From contig CAZQEZ010000075.1 of the NCBI GenBank assembly GCA_964592475.1, positions 1 to 22,137 on the forward strand: 22,137 nt of DNA, given 5' to 3'. Below are positions 15,614 through 22,137 of this stretch, piece by piece; the stretch's first letter is position 1; each line of letters begins with the position of its first letter. Source of the stretch: CAZQEZ01 sp964592475 (GTDB lineage Bacteria > Bacteroidota > Bacteroidia > Cytophagales > Cyclobacteriaceae). The notes below the pieces were generated by a model. It searched no databases. It saw only the letters and a list, made by a program, of their open reading frames with translations, and was not told the origin of the DNA. Both the position numbers and the translations under genes were made by a program.

Positions 15614-15649
15614 TGCTAAATTGCGTTATTCTTTTGTAGTAATTTAGCA
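15614..15649 (+). repeat. 9-bp perfect inverted repeat upstream of gmd (possible operator or leader hairpin)
   Basis: TGCTAAATT at 15614-15622 is the exact reverse complement of AATTTAGCA at 15641-15649, with an 18-base spacer, ending 19 bases before the gmd ATG. A near -7 box (TAATTTAG, one mismatch to TAnnTTTG) overlaps the right arm. The repeat could be a regulator site for the polysaccharide genes or a weak RNA hairpin. Chance is possible in such AT-rich DNA. Confidence 0.35.
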
Positions 15650-15668
15650 ACTTTAAACTTAACTAATA

Positions 15669-16781
15669 ATGAAAAAAGCTTTAATAACCGGGGTCACGGG
15701 CCAAGACGGGGCCTATTTGTCAGAATTATTACTTAAAAAAGGATACGAAGTGCATGGCATTAAACGACGTACTTCCTTATTCAATACTGATAGAATAGAC
15801 CACTTGTACCAGGATCCTCATGAGCAAAACTTGAAATTTATCTTACATTACGGCGATTTAACGGATAGCAGTAATATTATTCGAATAATTAAAGAGGTGC
15901 AACCAGACGAAATATACAACCTGGGTGCCATGTCGCATGTAAAGGTTAGTTTTGATTCTCCGGAATACACTGCCAATGTAGATGGTTTGGGTACACTTCG
16001 AATTTTAGAGGCGGTTCGTTTATTAAACCTTACGGAAAAAACCAAGATTTACCAAGCATCAACTTCCGAACTATATGGAATGGTTCAAGAGGTTCCACAA
16101 AGCGAAAATACGCCGTTTTACCCACGATCTCCTTATGCAGTAGCCAAAATGTATGGTTACTGGATTACTGTAAATTATCGTGAAGCTTATAACATGTTTG
16201 CCGTCAATGGGATTCTTTTCAACCACGAATCACCAATAAGAGGAGAGACATTTGTAACCAGAAAAATAACCAGAGCTGCAGCTCGTATCGCTTTAGGCAT
16301 GCAGGACAGCCTTTATCTGGGTAATATGGATGCCAAAAGAGATTGGGGACATGCCAAAGATTACGTGCAGGCAATGTGGCTAATATTGCAGCAAGATGCC
16401 CCCGAAGATTATGTGATTGCAACCGGTATTACAACCACTGTACGTGATTTTGTGTCTATGGCCTTTGCAGAGCTTGGTATATCGGTAGCGTTTTCCGGCG
16501 ATGGTGTAAATGAGGTAGGTAAAGTAGCAGGCTGCAGCAACCCCGACTACCAGCTGGAAGAAGGAACCGAAATCGTTAAAGTAGATCCACAGTATTATAG
16601 GCCCACGGAGGTAGATCTGTTAATCGGTGATCCTACTAAAGCAAAACAAAAATTGGGCTGGGAATTGAAATATGATCTTCCTGCCTTGGTAAAAGATATG
16701 ATGAAGTCAGATTTAGAATTATTCAAACGAGACAAGTATTTGCTATCGGGGGGTCATAAAGTATTTAATTATTATGAGTAG
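15669..16781 (+). CDS. gmd: GDP-mannose 4,6-dehydratase
   Basis: A 370-residue short-chain dehydrogenase/reductase. The NAD(P)-binding GVTGQDG is at 8-14 and the Gmd-specific IKRRTSLFNTDRIDHLY runs from 31. The catalytic set is Thr132 and Glu134 in STSELYG plus Tyr156 and Lys160 in SPYAVAK. FNHESPIRGETFVTRKI (from about 184) is the family's substrate-binding stretch. The enzyme converts GDP-D-mannose to GDP-4-keto-6-deoxy-D-mannose, the first step to GDP-L-fucose and related deoxysugars. All key residues are present and length is normal. It heads a plus-strand polysaccharide cluster, divergent from the ccm operon across a 280-base AT-rich gap, and its partner fcl follows after an inserted broken gene. 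Confidence 0.97.
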   Translation: MKKALITGVTGQDGAYLSELLLKKGYEVHGIKRRTSLFNTDRIDHLYQDPHEQNLKFILHYGDLTDSSNIIRIIKEVQPDEIYNLGAMSHVKVSFDSPEYTANVDGLGTLRILEAVRLLNLTEKTKIYQASTSELYGMVQEVPQSENTPFYPRSPYAVAKMYGYWITVNYREAYNMFAVNGILFNHESPIRGETFVTRKITRAAARIALGMQDSLYLGNMDAKRDWGHAKDYVQAMWLILQQDAPEDYVIATGITTTVRDFVSMAFAELGISVAFSGDGVNEVGKVAGCSNPDYQLEEGTEIVKVDPQYYRPTEVDLLIGDPTKAKQKLGWELKYDLPALVKDMMKSDLELFKRDKYLLSGGHKVFNYYE

Positions 16782-16792
16782 GTAGGACGACT

Positions 16793-17271
16793 GCCGAAGG
16801 CCGATAGCTGGGAGCTGGAATTTTATATTAATAATTAGAAGTATAATAAATAATAATGATGGGAAATCAATTGTTTTCATTTGAAAAATTAGAGGTGTGG
16901 CAGATTTCTCTTGAGGTAAACGATCTCGTTTATAGTATAACTAACTTACTTCCTGAGCAAGAAAGGTATAACCTTATATCTCAAATGCAAAGAGCGGCTA
17001 CCTCTGTAAGTTTAAATATTGCTGAATGTTCTGTTTTTACTTCAGGATAGAGAAAAAGTTAAATATTTAAATACTGCAATTCGATCTTGTATTGAAGTTG
17101 TGGCTGCCGGAAAAATTATAATCCGAGGAAAATATTTCAAAGAAGATAATGAACGGATTGTTTCTTTATATGAATTATTAAATAAGTTATTTGCTAAGCT
17201 GTCAGCTTTCATATTAACCATTAGGAAGCGTTTAGATTATTAAGAGGTATTAAAAGCAATCGGCATACGGC
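16793..17271. repeat. Imperfect 17-bp inverted repeat flanking the four-helix-bundle gene
   Basis: The left arm at 16793-16809 reads GCCGAAGGCCGATAGCT. The right arm at 17255-17271, read on the minus strand, is GCCGTATGCCGATTGCT. Fourteen of 17 positions agree. The arms are GC-rich in otherwise AT-rich spacer DNA and bracket the broken four-helix-bundle gene closely, just outside gmd on the left and 15 bases before the fcl start on the right. They may be the ends of a small inserted cassette or short dispersed repeats of the genome. Confidence 0.55.
16856..17243 (+). pseudogene. Four-helix-bundle protein (23S rRNA intervening-sequence/S23 family), frameshifted
   Basis: The first frame (16856-17050) gives FEKLEVWQISLEVNDLVYS, then LLPEQERYNLISQMQRAATSV and SLNIAE, which is the N-terminal half of the four-helix-bundle (IVP/S23) family. 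It then runs into a TAG after about 64 residues. A +1 shift near 17041-17049 restores the rest: DREKVKYLNTAIRSCIEVV followed by two further helices to the TAA at 17243. The joined product of about 128 residues has the family's normal length. The near-invariant NIAEG glycine is Cys here, a second sign of decay. These proteins form pentameric helical bundles; relatives include the Avd accessory proteins of diversity-generating retroelements, but no reverse transcriptase or variable repeat is present. It sits as an insert between gmd and fcl. Confidence 0.8.
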
Positions 17272-17286
17272 CAACAGCAACCAATT

Positions 17287-18225
17287 ATGGATAAACACGA
17301 CAAAATATACATCGCAGGACACCGGGGCATGGTAGGTTCAGCAATCATGAGAAAGCTGGAGCGGGAGGGTTTTAATAACTTTGTAACGCGCACCTCCAAA
17401 GAACTCGACTTGCGCGATCAGCAGGCAGTAGCCGAATTTTTCGCCAGTCAGAAACCTGATTACGTTTTTCTGGCAGCGGCCAAAGTAGGTGGAATCGTGG
17501 CTAATAACACCTTTCGGGCCGAATTTCTTTACGACAACCTGATGATCCAAAATAATATTATTCACAATAGCCATTTGCATGGGGTTAAGAAACTATTGTT
17601 TTTAGGTTCCTCATGCATCTATCCCAAACTTGCTCCGCAGCCTTTAAAAGAGGAGTATTTACTTACAGGCTTGCTGGAGCCCACCAATGAACCCTATGCT
17701 ATAGCAAAAATAGCAGGCATTAAAATGTGTGACGCTTATCGACATCAATATGACAGTAATTTTATAAGTGCCATGCCTACCAATTTATATGGCCCCAATG
17801 ATAATTATGACTTAAAAAATTCCCATGTTTTGCCAGCTTTAATACGAAAATTTCATGAAGCAAAAGAAAATAATGCAGAATTTGTAGAGATATGGGGTAC
17901 AGGTAGTCCATTGCGTGAATTTATGCACGTGGATGATTTGGCAGAAGCATGTTATTTTTTGATGCTTAATCACAATGAATCAGGATTTGTAAACGTTGGA
18001 ACCGGAGTAGATATTTCTATTAAGGATTTGGCTTATTTAATAAAAAATATTGTGGGTTTTGCAGGAGAATTAAAGTTTGATACTTCGAAGCCCGATGGTA
18101 CTCCTCGCAAATTGATGGATGTGAGTACAATAAAAAAAATGGGCTTTGTACCCAATATCAATTTAGAAAAAGGAATAGAGATAACTTATCGGGATTTCCT
18201 GCAAAATAAGGAAGTCTACAGATAA
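17287..18225 (+). CDS. fcl: GDP-L-fucose synthase
   Basis: A 312-residue SDR-family epimerase/reductase. The NADP-binding segment GHRGMVGS is at 11-18 and LAAAKVGGI at about 62-70. The catalytic Ser lies in GSSCIYP (107-113), with Tyr137 and Lys141 in PYAIAKIAG. PTNLYGPNDNYD (from about 164), SHVLPALIRKFH and WGTGSPLREFMHVDDLA are family hallmarks. It epimerises and reduces GDP-4-keto-6-deoxymannose, the Gmd product, to GDP-L-fucose, so the cluster probably makes a fucose-containing glycan. It starts 43 bases after the broken four-helix-bundle gene and is followed after a 140-base gap by the export gene. Confidence 0.97.
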   Translation: MDKHDKIYIAGHRGMVGSAIMRKLEREGFNNFVTRTSKELDLRDQQAVAEFFASQKPDYVFLAAAKVGGIVANNTFRAEFLYDNLMIQNNIIHNSHLHGVKKLLFLGSSCIYPKLAPQPLKEEYLLTGLLEPTNEPYAIAKIAGIKMCDAYRHQYDSNFISAMPTNLYGPNDNYDLKNSHVLPALIRKFHEAKENNAEFVEIWGTGSPLREFMHVDDLAEACYFLMLNHNESGFVNVGTGVDISIKDLAYLIKNIVGFAGELKFDTSKPDGTPRKLMDVSTIKKMGFVPNINLEKGIEITYRDFLQNKEVYR

Positions 18226-18365
18226 TAATTACTAATAGATGATTGGCATTAGCACCAGCTTATTCTAATGTTAATCAAAATTTTATTTCAAAAAATTATC
18301 AGTCAAAAAAAATACTTGGGACTGACGTGGCGAAGCTGTGTATGATTATGATAAAAACGTGTGTT

Positions 18366-21110
18366 ATGAATAAACGAAGGGCTACCATCGATAGCTTTAT
18401 AAAAGGATCGGTTTTTTTAGTGATGATGTTGGTAGCAATAATTACCGCGCAAGCACAATACCAGCAAAACAATAGCTATGGTAATGCTGGCAGCGGATCA
18501 GATGCCGACCTGATGGATCAGTTTAACTCCATGGATGTGACTCAGATAGATGTACAAAACTTGAGTGATGCGCAGATAAGCAGGTTATCTGAGGCTATGG
18601 AACAAAGAGGAGTTAGCATAGAACAAGTGGAACTAGTATTGAGGCAACGAGGCATGAGCGACTATCAAGTAAATTTACTCAAACAACGTCTCAATAATGT
18701 GGGTTCTTCTTCAGCCAGGGGAAGCAGCAGTAGTATGAGCCAAAATCCCAGCAGGAAAAGGCAAGAACCAATAGATGAAGATCAAGAATTAGGAGATTAC
18801 CTGGATAGAGATGTTACAGATTATATTTTAACAACTGAAGAAGAAGCCATATTTGGGTATAAGCTTTTCAATAATCCTGAGCTTACTTTTGAGCCAAGCA
18901 TGAACATAGCCACGCCAAAAGACTATCGTGTAGGCCCCGGGGATGAGGTTTTTGTAGATGTATGGGGGGCAGCTGAGGCTAATTTTATGGTAGAAGTAAC
19001 CCCGGAAGGTTATGTTATATTACAAAATGTAGGACCTGTGTACATCAACGGTCTTACAGTAGCCGAAGCAGAGCTGCGCATAAAAAACAAATTATCAAAT
19101 ATCTTTTCAGGTATGCGGGGCAGCAGGCCCAATACCTTTGCCCAGGTAAACCTAGGCAACGTGCGCAGCATAAAAGTAAATATTGTGGGAGAAGTGAGGC
19201 GTCCAGGTACCTACACGATCAGTTCATTAGCATCTGCATTCAATGCACTTTATTTGGCTGGCGGTCCATCTGTGAATGGTTCATTTCGGGATATTCAATT
19301 GATAAGAAATGATGAAGTAGTAGCTAATATAGATATTTATCGATTTTTGGTAGATGGAGAGCAGGTAAGTAACCTGCGTTTGGAAGATCAGGACATAATC
19401 AGGGTGGGGCCGTTTCTCAACCGCGTTTCAATCAATGGCGAAGTAAAGCGAGATGAAAACATATACGAAATGCTGAACGAAGAAAGCTTGCAAGATCTTG
19501 TTAGATATGCCGGAGGATTTACTGATAAAGCTTATACTCATGCGCTTAAAGTGCGACGAAATACCAGCAGGGCCCGCAGGATTTATGACGTTCAAAAACC
19601 CAATTTTGAAGATTTTAATTTAAAGGCAGGCGATGTTGTAAATGTAGAAGCAATATTAAATAGATTTGAAAATAGGGTTCAGATCAGCGGAGCAGTATTT
19701 AGAGAAGGAGAGTTTCAATTAGATGATGGGCTTACCGTAAAAAAGCTCATTGAAAAAGCTGAAGGACTACGTGGTGATGCTTTTATGGAAAGAGCAACTA
19801 TTTATCGTACCAAAGAAGATTTTACCACCGAAATAATCCCATTCAATTTACTCGAATTATTAAAAAATGAAGCTAAAGATATTCCGCTGCGACGGGAAGA
19901 CCTGGTAAAAATATCATCGCTCCATGATTTAAATGAAGAATATTATGTACAAATAGATGGAGAAGTTCAAACCACAGGTATTTTTCCGTTTATGTATTCA
20001 ATGACAATCGAAGATTTAATATTAGAAGCAGGGGGTATGTTAGAATCTGCATCAAATTCTCATGTGGAGGTTGTGAGGCGCTATAAACCAGAAACCACTG
20101 ATCAGTTTGAATCTAAAATTGCAGAAATATTCACGTTTGATATTAGCAATAATCTTTCCATGGAAGAGGCTGACCTGAGGTTTACTTTAAAGCCTTTTGA
20201 TATGGTATTTGTACGGCGCTCGCCAGGTTATGAAATGCAGCAAACCGTAAAGGTAGAAGGAGAAGTAAAGTACCCTGGGCTTTACGGAATAGAGAAAAAA
20301 AACGAACGAATATCAGACCTGCTGGCGCGCACCGGTGGTTTAACTCCAGAAGCTTATCCCAGCGGAGCAACTTTAATACGTCGCACGGAATATTTTAAAC
20401 GAAAAACGGAAGAAGAATTTCGCCAGCAAAAAAATCAGGAATTAAAAGTTCGTAACCAGATCATGGCAAAGCGGAGAGCAGGCATGGATTTGACAGAGGC
20501 GGAAGAAGCCAGACTGGCTCGTATGGAAAATGAAACCTTGACAGGGGCGAACGGCCAATCACCGGAAGAAACATTTTCTAACAATTCTGCTGCTGAGCTT
20601 CGCAAGCAAAGATTAGAAGAGCTTGGGGAGCGAGATGCCATAGATGCCGGAGCTAACAGTCAACAAGAATCAATTGGTATTAACCTCAAAAAAATATTAG
20701 CTAATCCCGATTCTAAACATGATCTGATTTTACAAGAAGGTGACGTGTTGAATATACCAAGAGAACTGCAAACGGTAAGGATGCGGGGAGAATTTCTCTA
20801 TCCGATTACAACCAGGTATGATGATAATTTTGGCTTTATGCATTACGTTTCAAGCGCCGGTGGTTTCAACGACCAGGCCAAAAAGAACAAGGCCTATGTC
20901 ATTTATGCTAATGGCTCAGTAGACAGGACGAGGAATTTTTTATTTTTAAAATTTTATCCTAAAGTAGACCCTGGTGCAGAAATAGTGGTTCCGCGTAAAC
21001 CGGAAAGAACCCCTCTTTCACCCACTGCCTGGATAGGAATTTCCACTGGCGCAGCTTCTTTTGCCTTAATATTGAGTCAGCTTATTACGAGTCTAGATGA
21101 CGGAAAATAA
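18366..21110 (+). CDS. Polysaccharide export protein with repeated SLBB domains (Wza-like)
   Basis: A 914-residue protein from the ATG at 18366, chosen because it places a signal peptide at the N-terminus (MNKRR, hydrophobic core, cleavage after AQA at about residue 30). A frame extension to a TTG at 18243 would bury that signal. After a low-complexity region (about 30-170) comes the Poly_export domain with DYRVGPGDEVFVDVWG (about 187-202). About six SLBB-type domains follow, marked by VNIVGEVRRPG, VSINGEVKRDE, VQISGAVFREG, VQIDGEVQTTG, VKVEGEVKYPG and VRMRGEFLYP. A charged, Glu/Arg/Gln-rich insert lies at about 675-775. A hydrophobic helix near the C-terminus (about 888-907) could be the outer-membrane helix as in Wza. 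No lipobox is present. The protein exports capsule or exopolysaccharide through the outer membrane with the Wzz-like protein encoded next. Confidence 0.92.
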   Translation: MNKRRATIDSFIKGSVFLVMMLVAIITAQAQYQQNNSYGNAGSGSDADLMDQFNSMDVTQIDVQNLSDAQISRLSEAMEQRGVSIEQVELVLRQRGMSDYQVNLLKQRLNNVGSSSARGSSSSMSQNPSRKRQEPIDEDQELGDYLDRDVTDYILTTEEEAIFGYKLFNNPELTFEPSMNIATPKDYRVGPGDEVFVDVWGAAEANFMVEVTPEGYVILQNVGPVYINGLTVAEAELRIKNKLSNIFSGMRGSRPNTFAQVNLGNVRSIKVNIVGEVRRPGTYTISSLASAFNALYLAGGPSVNGSFRDIQLIRNDEVVANIDIYRFLVDGEQVSNLRLEDQDIIRVGPFLNRVSINGEVKRDENIYEMLNEESLQDLVRYAGGFTDKAYTHALKVRRNTSRARRIYDVQKPNFEDFNLKAGDVVNVEAILNRFENRVQISGAVFREGEFQLDDGLTVKKLIEKAEGLRGDAFMERATIYRTKEDFTTEIIPFNLLELLKNEAKDIPLRREDLVKISSLHDLNEEYYVQIDGEVQTTGIFPFMYSMTIEDLILEAGGMLESASNSHVEVVRRYKPETTDQFESKIAEIFTFDISNNLSMEEADLRFTLKPFDMVFVRRSPGYEMQQTVKVEGEVKYPGLYGIEKKNERISDLLARTGGLTPEAYPSGATLIRRTEYFKRKTEEEFRQQKNQELKVRNQIMAKRRAGMDLTEAEEARLARMENETLTGANGQSPEETFSNNSAAELRKQRLEELGERDAIDAGANSQQESIGINLKKILANPDSKHDLILQEGDVLNIPRELQTVRMRGEFLYPITTRYDDNFGFMHYVSSAGGFNDQAKKNKAYVIYANGSVDRTRNFLFLKFYPKVDPGAEIVVPRKPERTPLSPTAWIGISTGAASFALILSQLITSLDDGK

Positions 21111-21115
21111 CAGAA

Positions 21116-22137
21116 ATGGAAGAAAATCGAAATAGAAAGATTGAGGAAGATGAGATAGACCTGGTAGAAGTGGCCAGAACCATCTGGAAAAACCGGAAGA
21201 CCATTTACAAAACGGTAGCTGTGTTTTTTGTATTTGGTGTATTGGTGGCTTTTTTGAGTCCGGTAGAGTATGAGTCTGAGACCATTCTTTTACCCGAAGT
21301 GCAGGACGAAGGTATCAGTGCCGGTATGGCCGGAGGATTGCTCAAGCAGTTTGGTGGCCTGGCTGGTTTGGCTGGACTGGGTAGTGCCGAAATGGGGGTA
21401 ATGAGTCCGCAGCTATATCCACAAATATTGAAAAGTACACCGTTTTTGCTACACGTGATGGAACAGCCGATATATTTTGCCAATGAAGATACTACGGTTA
21501 CAGTCTACCAGTATTTTGATGAAGTAAAGTCGCCGTCCTTTTTTGGGCTGGTGCTGGAATATTCGATTGGATTACCGGGGAAGATTAAGAAGGCGCTGAG
21601 CAAGGAAGAGGAACAGGTAATGGTAAAAAATGAAGACGGGAAGATTAAGTTGACGGAGAAGCAGAAAGCCATCGCAGAGGACTTATCAGGACGAATTGAA
21701 GTTGAACTTGATGATGAGATTGGAACCATAGCCGTGCTAGCTACAATGCCGGATGCGGAGGCTGCGGCTAGTATAGCAACTATAACTAAGAATTACCTGA
21801 CTACTTATGTGACTAATTACCGGGTAAATAAAGCTACAGTAGATCTACAGTTTATTCAGGAAAGATATGGGGAAGCAAAAGAAAGATTTGAAAAAGCTCA
21901 AGCTAGATTGGCTTCGTTTAGAGATAGAAATATAGTATTAAGCACCGCTAGATCACGTTCAAAAGAAGAAAGATTGAATAATGAATATCAATTAACTTTT
22001 AATGTTTATAATAGCTTAGCAGAGCAACTAGAACAGGCAAAAATAGCGGTACAGGAAAAGATGCCGGTATTTGAAGTTCTGGAGCCGGTAAAGGTGCCGA
22101 TTGAGAAGAGTGAGCCTAGGAGGAGTTTGATAGTAAT
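21116..22137 (+). CDS. Wzz/GNVR-type chain-length determinant (polysaccharide co-polymerase), 3' end outside window
   Basis: The frame opens at the ATG 21116-21118, five bases after the export-gene stop, and stays open to the window end (340 residues seen). The N-terminus EIDLVEVARTIWKNRKTIYK is the classical Wzz N-terminal signature and is followed by the first membrane span (about 34-49). Then come YESETILLPE, a glycine-rich segment (GGLLKQFGGLAGLAGLG, about 73-89) and a periplasmic coiled-coil region (about 245-325). The part seen ends at a proline-containing EPVKVPIEKSEPRRSLIV, which normally precedes the second membrane span. These inner-membrane proteins set polymer length and connect polymerisation with the Wza channel. 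Whether a cytoplasmic tyrosine kinase domain follows cannot be seen. Confidence 0.9.
   Translation, partial: MEENRNRKIEEDEIDLVEVARTIWKNRKTIYKTVAVFFVFGVLVAFLSPVEYESETILLPEVQDEGISAGMAGGLLKQFGGLAGLAGLGSAEMGVMSPQLYPQILKSTPFLLHVMEQPIYFANEDTTVTVYQYFDEVKSPSFFGLVLEYSIGLPGKIKKALSKEEEQVMVKNEDGKIKLTEKQKAIAEDLSGRIEVELDDEIGTIAVLATMPDAEAAASIATITKNYLTTYVTNYRVNKATVDLQFIQERYGEAKERFEKAQARLASFRDRNIVLSTARSRSKEERLNNEYQLTFNVYNSLAEQLEQAKIAVQEKMPVFEVLEPVKVPIEKSEPRRSLIV

Noticed and set aside
16856..17243. Four-helix-bundle gene as the Avd partner of a diversity-generating retroelement
   Set aside because: No reverse transcriptase, template repeat or variable repeat is visible nearby, and the gene is broken.
18243..18365. 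In-frame upstream extension of the SLBB export protein beginning at a TTG, with further ATGs at 18342 and 18348
   Set aside because: The extension would place about 41 residues before a good signal peptide starting MNKRR at 18366, and its own residues look non-coding.
21205..21729. Antisense open frames across the Wzz gene
   Set aside because: They lie opposite a gene with clear Wzz homology and resemble no protein; they are frame shadows.

Overview
The window looks like a chromosomal segment of a low-GC member of the Bacteroidota, probably a Cytophagales-type marine or soil bacterium. This rests on the protein families and their arrangement (a Ccm set with CcmF, CcmD-family and CxxxY-type CcmE proteins, a TfoX C-terminal-domain protein, a TANGO2/NRDE protein, and a gmd-fcl-Wza-Wzz polysaccharide locus). 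It also rests on AT-rich intergenic DNA without clear Shine-Dalgarno sites and on -7 boxes of the TAnnTTTG type. No rRNA, tRNA, CRISPR array, transposase or prophage gene was seen. No gene-free stretch exceeds 300 bases; the longest are 4763-5052 and 15389-15668, both AT-rich.

Left part (1-4762, minus strand): the 5' part of a polyprenyl diphosphate synthase gene running off the edge, RNase R four bases upstream of it, and a fused two-domain ABC ATPase of the oligopeptide/dipeptide type without a permease beside it. Middle-left (5053-7625): a TMEM43-family gene broken by an in-frame amber codon, facing a TANGO2-like gene that is preceded by a 39-residue lipoprotein gene, then an 88-residue single-span membrane protein of unknown function.

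Middle (7634-15388, all minus strand): a long gene train read from right to left. It begins with the cytochrome c maturation genes ccmB, ccmC, a ccmD-like gene, ccmE and ccmF. These handle heme export, heme chaperoning and heme ligation to periplasmic apocytochromes. After an 81-base gap come a TfoX C-terminal-domain protein, a small SAM methyltransferase, a fructosamine-kinase-like protein and a CE15-type glucuronoyl esterase lipoprotein, all tightly packed or overlapping.

Right part (15669-22137, plus strand): the beginning of an exopolysaccharide or capsule cluster. Gmd and Fcl make GDP-L-fucose from GDP-mannose. A Wza-like SLBB outer-membrane export protein and a Wzz/GNVR chain-length or co-polymerase protein (cut by the window end) form the export apparatus. 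Between gmd and fcl sits a frameshifted four-helix-bundle (S23/IVP family) gene flanked by an imperfect 17-bp inverted repeat, which looks like an inserted and now decaying cassette.

Most of the window is recognisable housekeeping or accessory content. I do not see a convincing wholly new system. The points most worth a second look are the two disrupted genes, the CxxxY CcmE with a divergent CcmC heme motif, the tiny lipoprotein paired with the TANGO2 homologue, and the inverted repeats around the polysaccharide genes.
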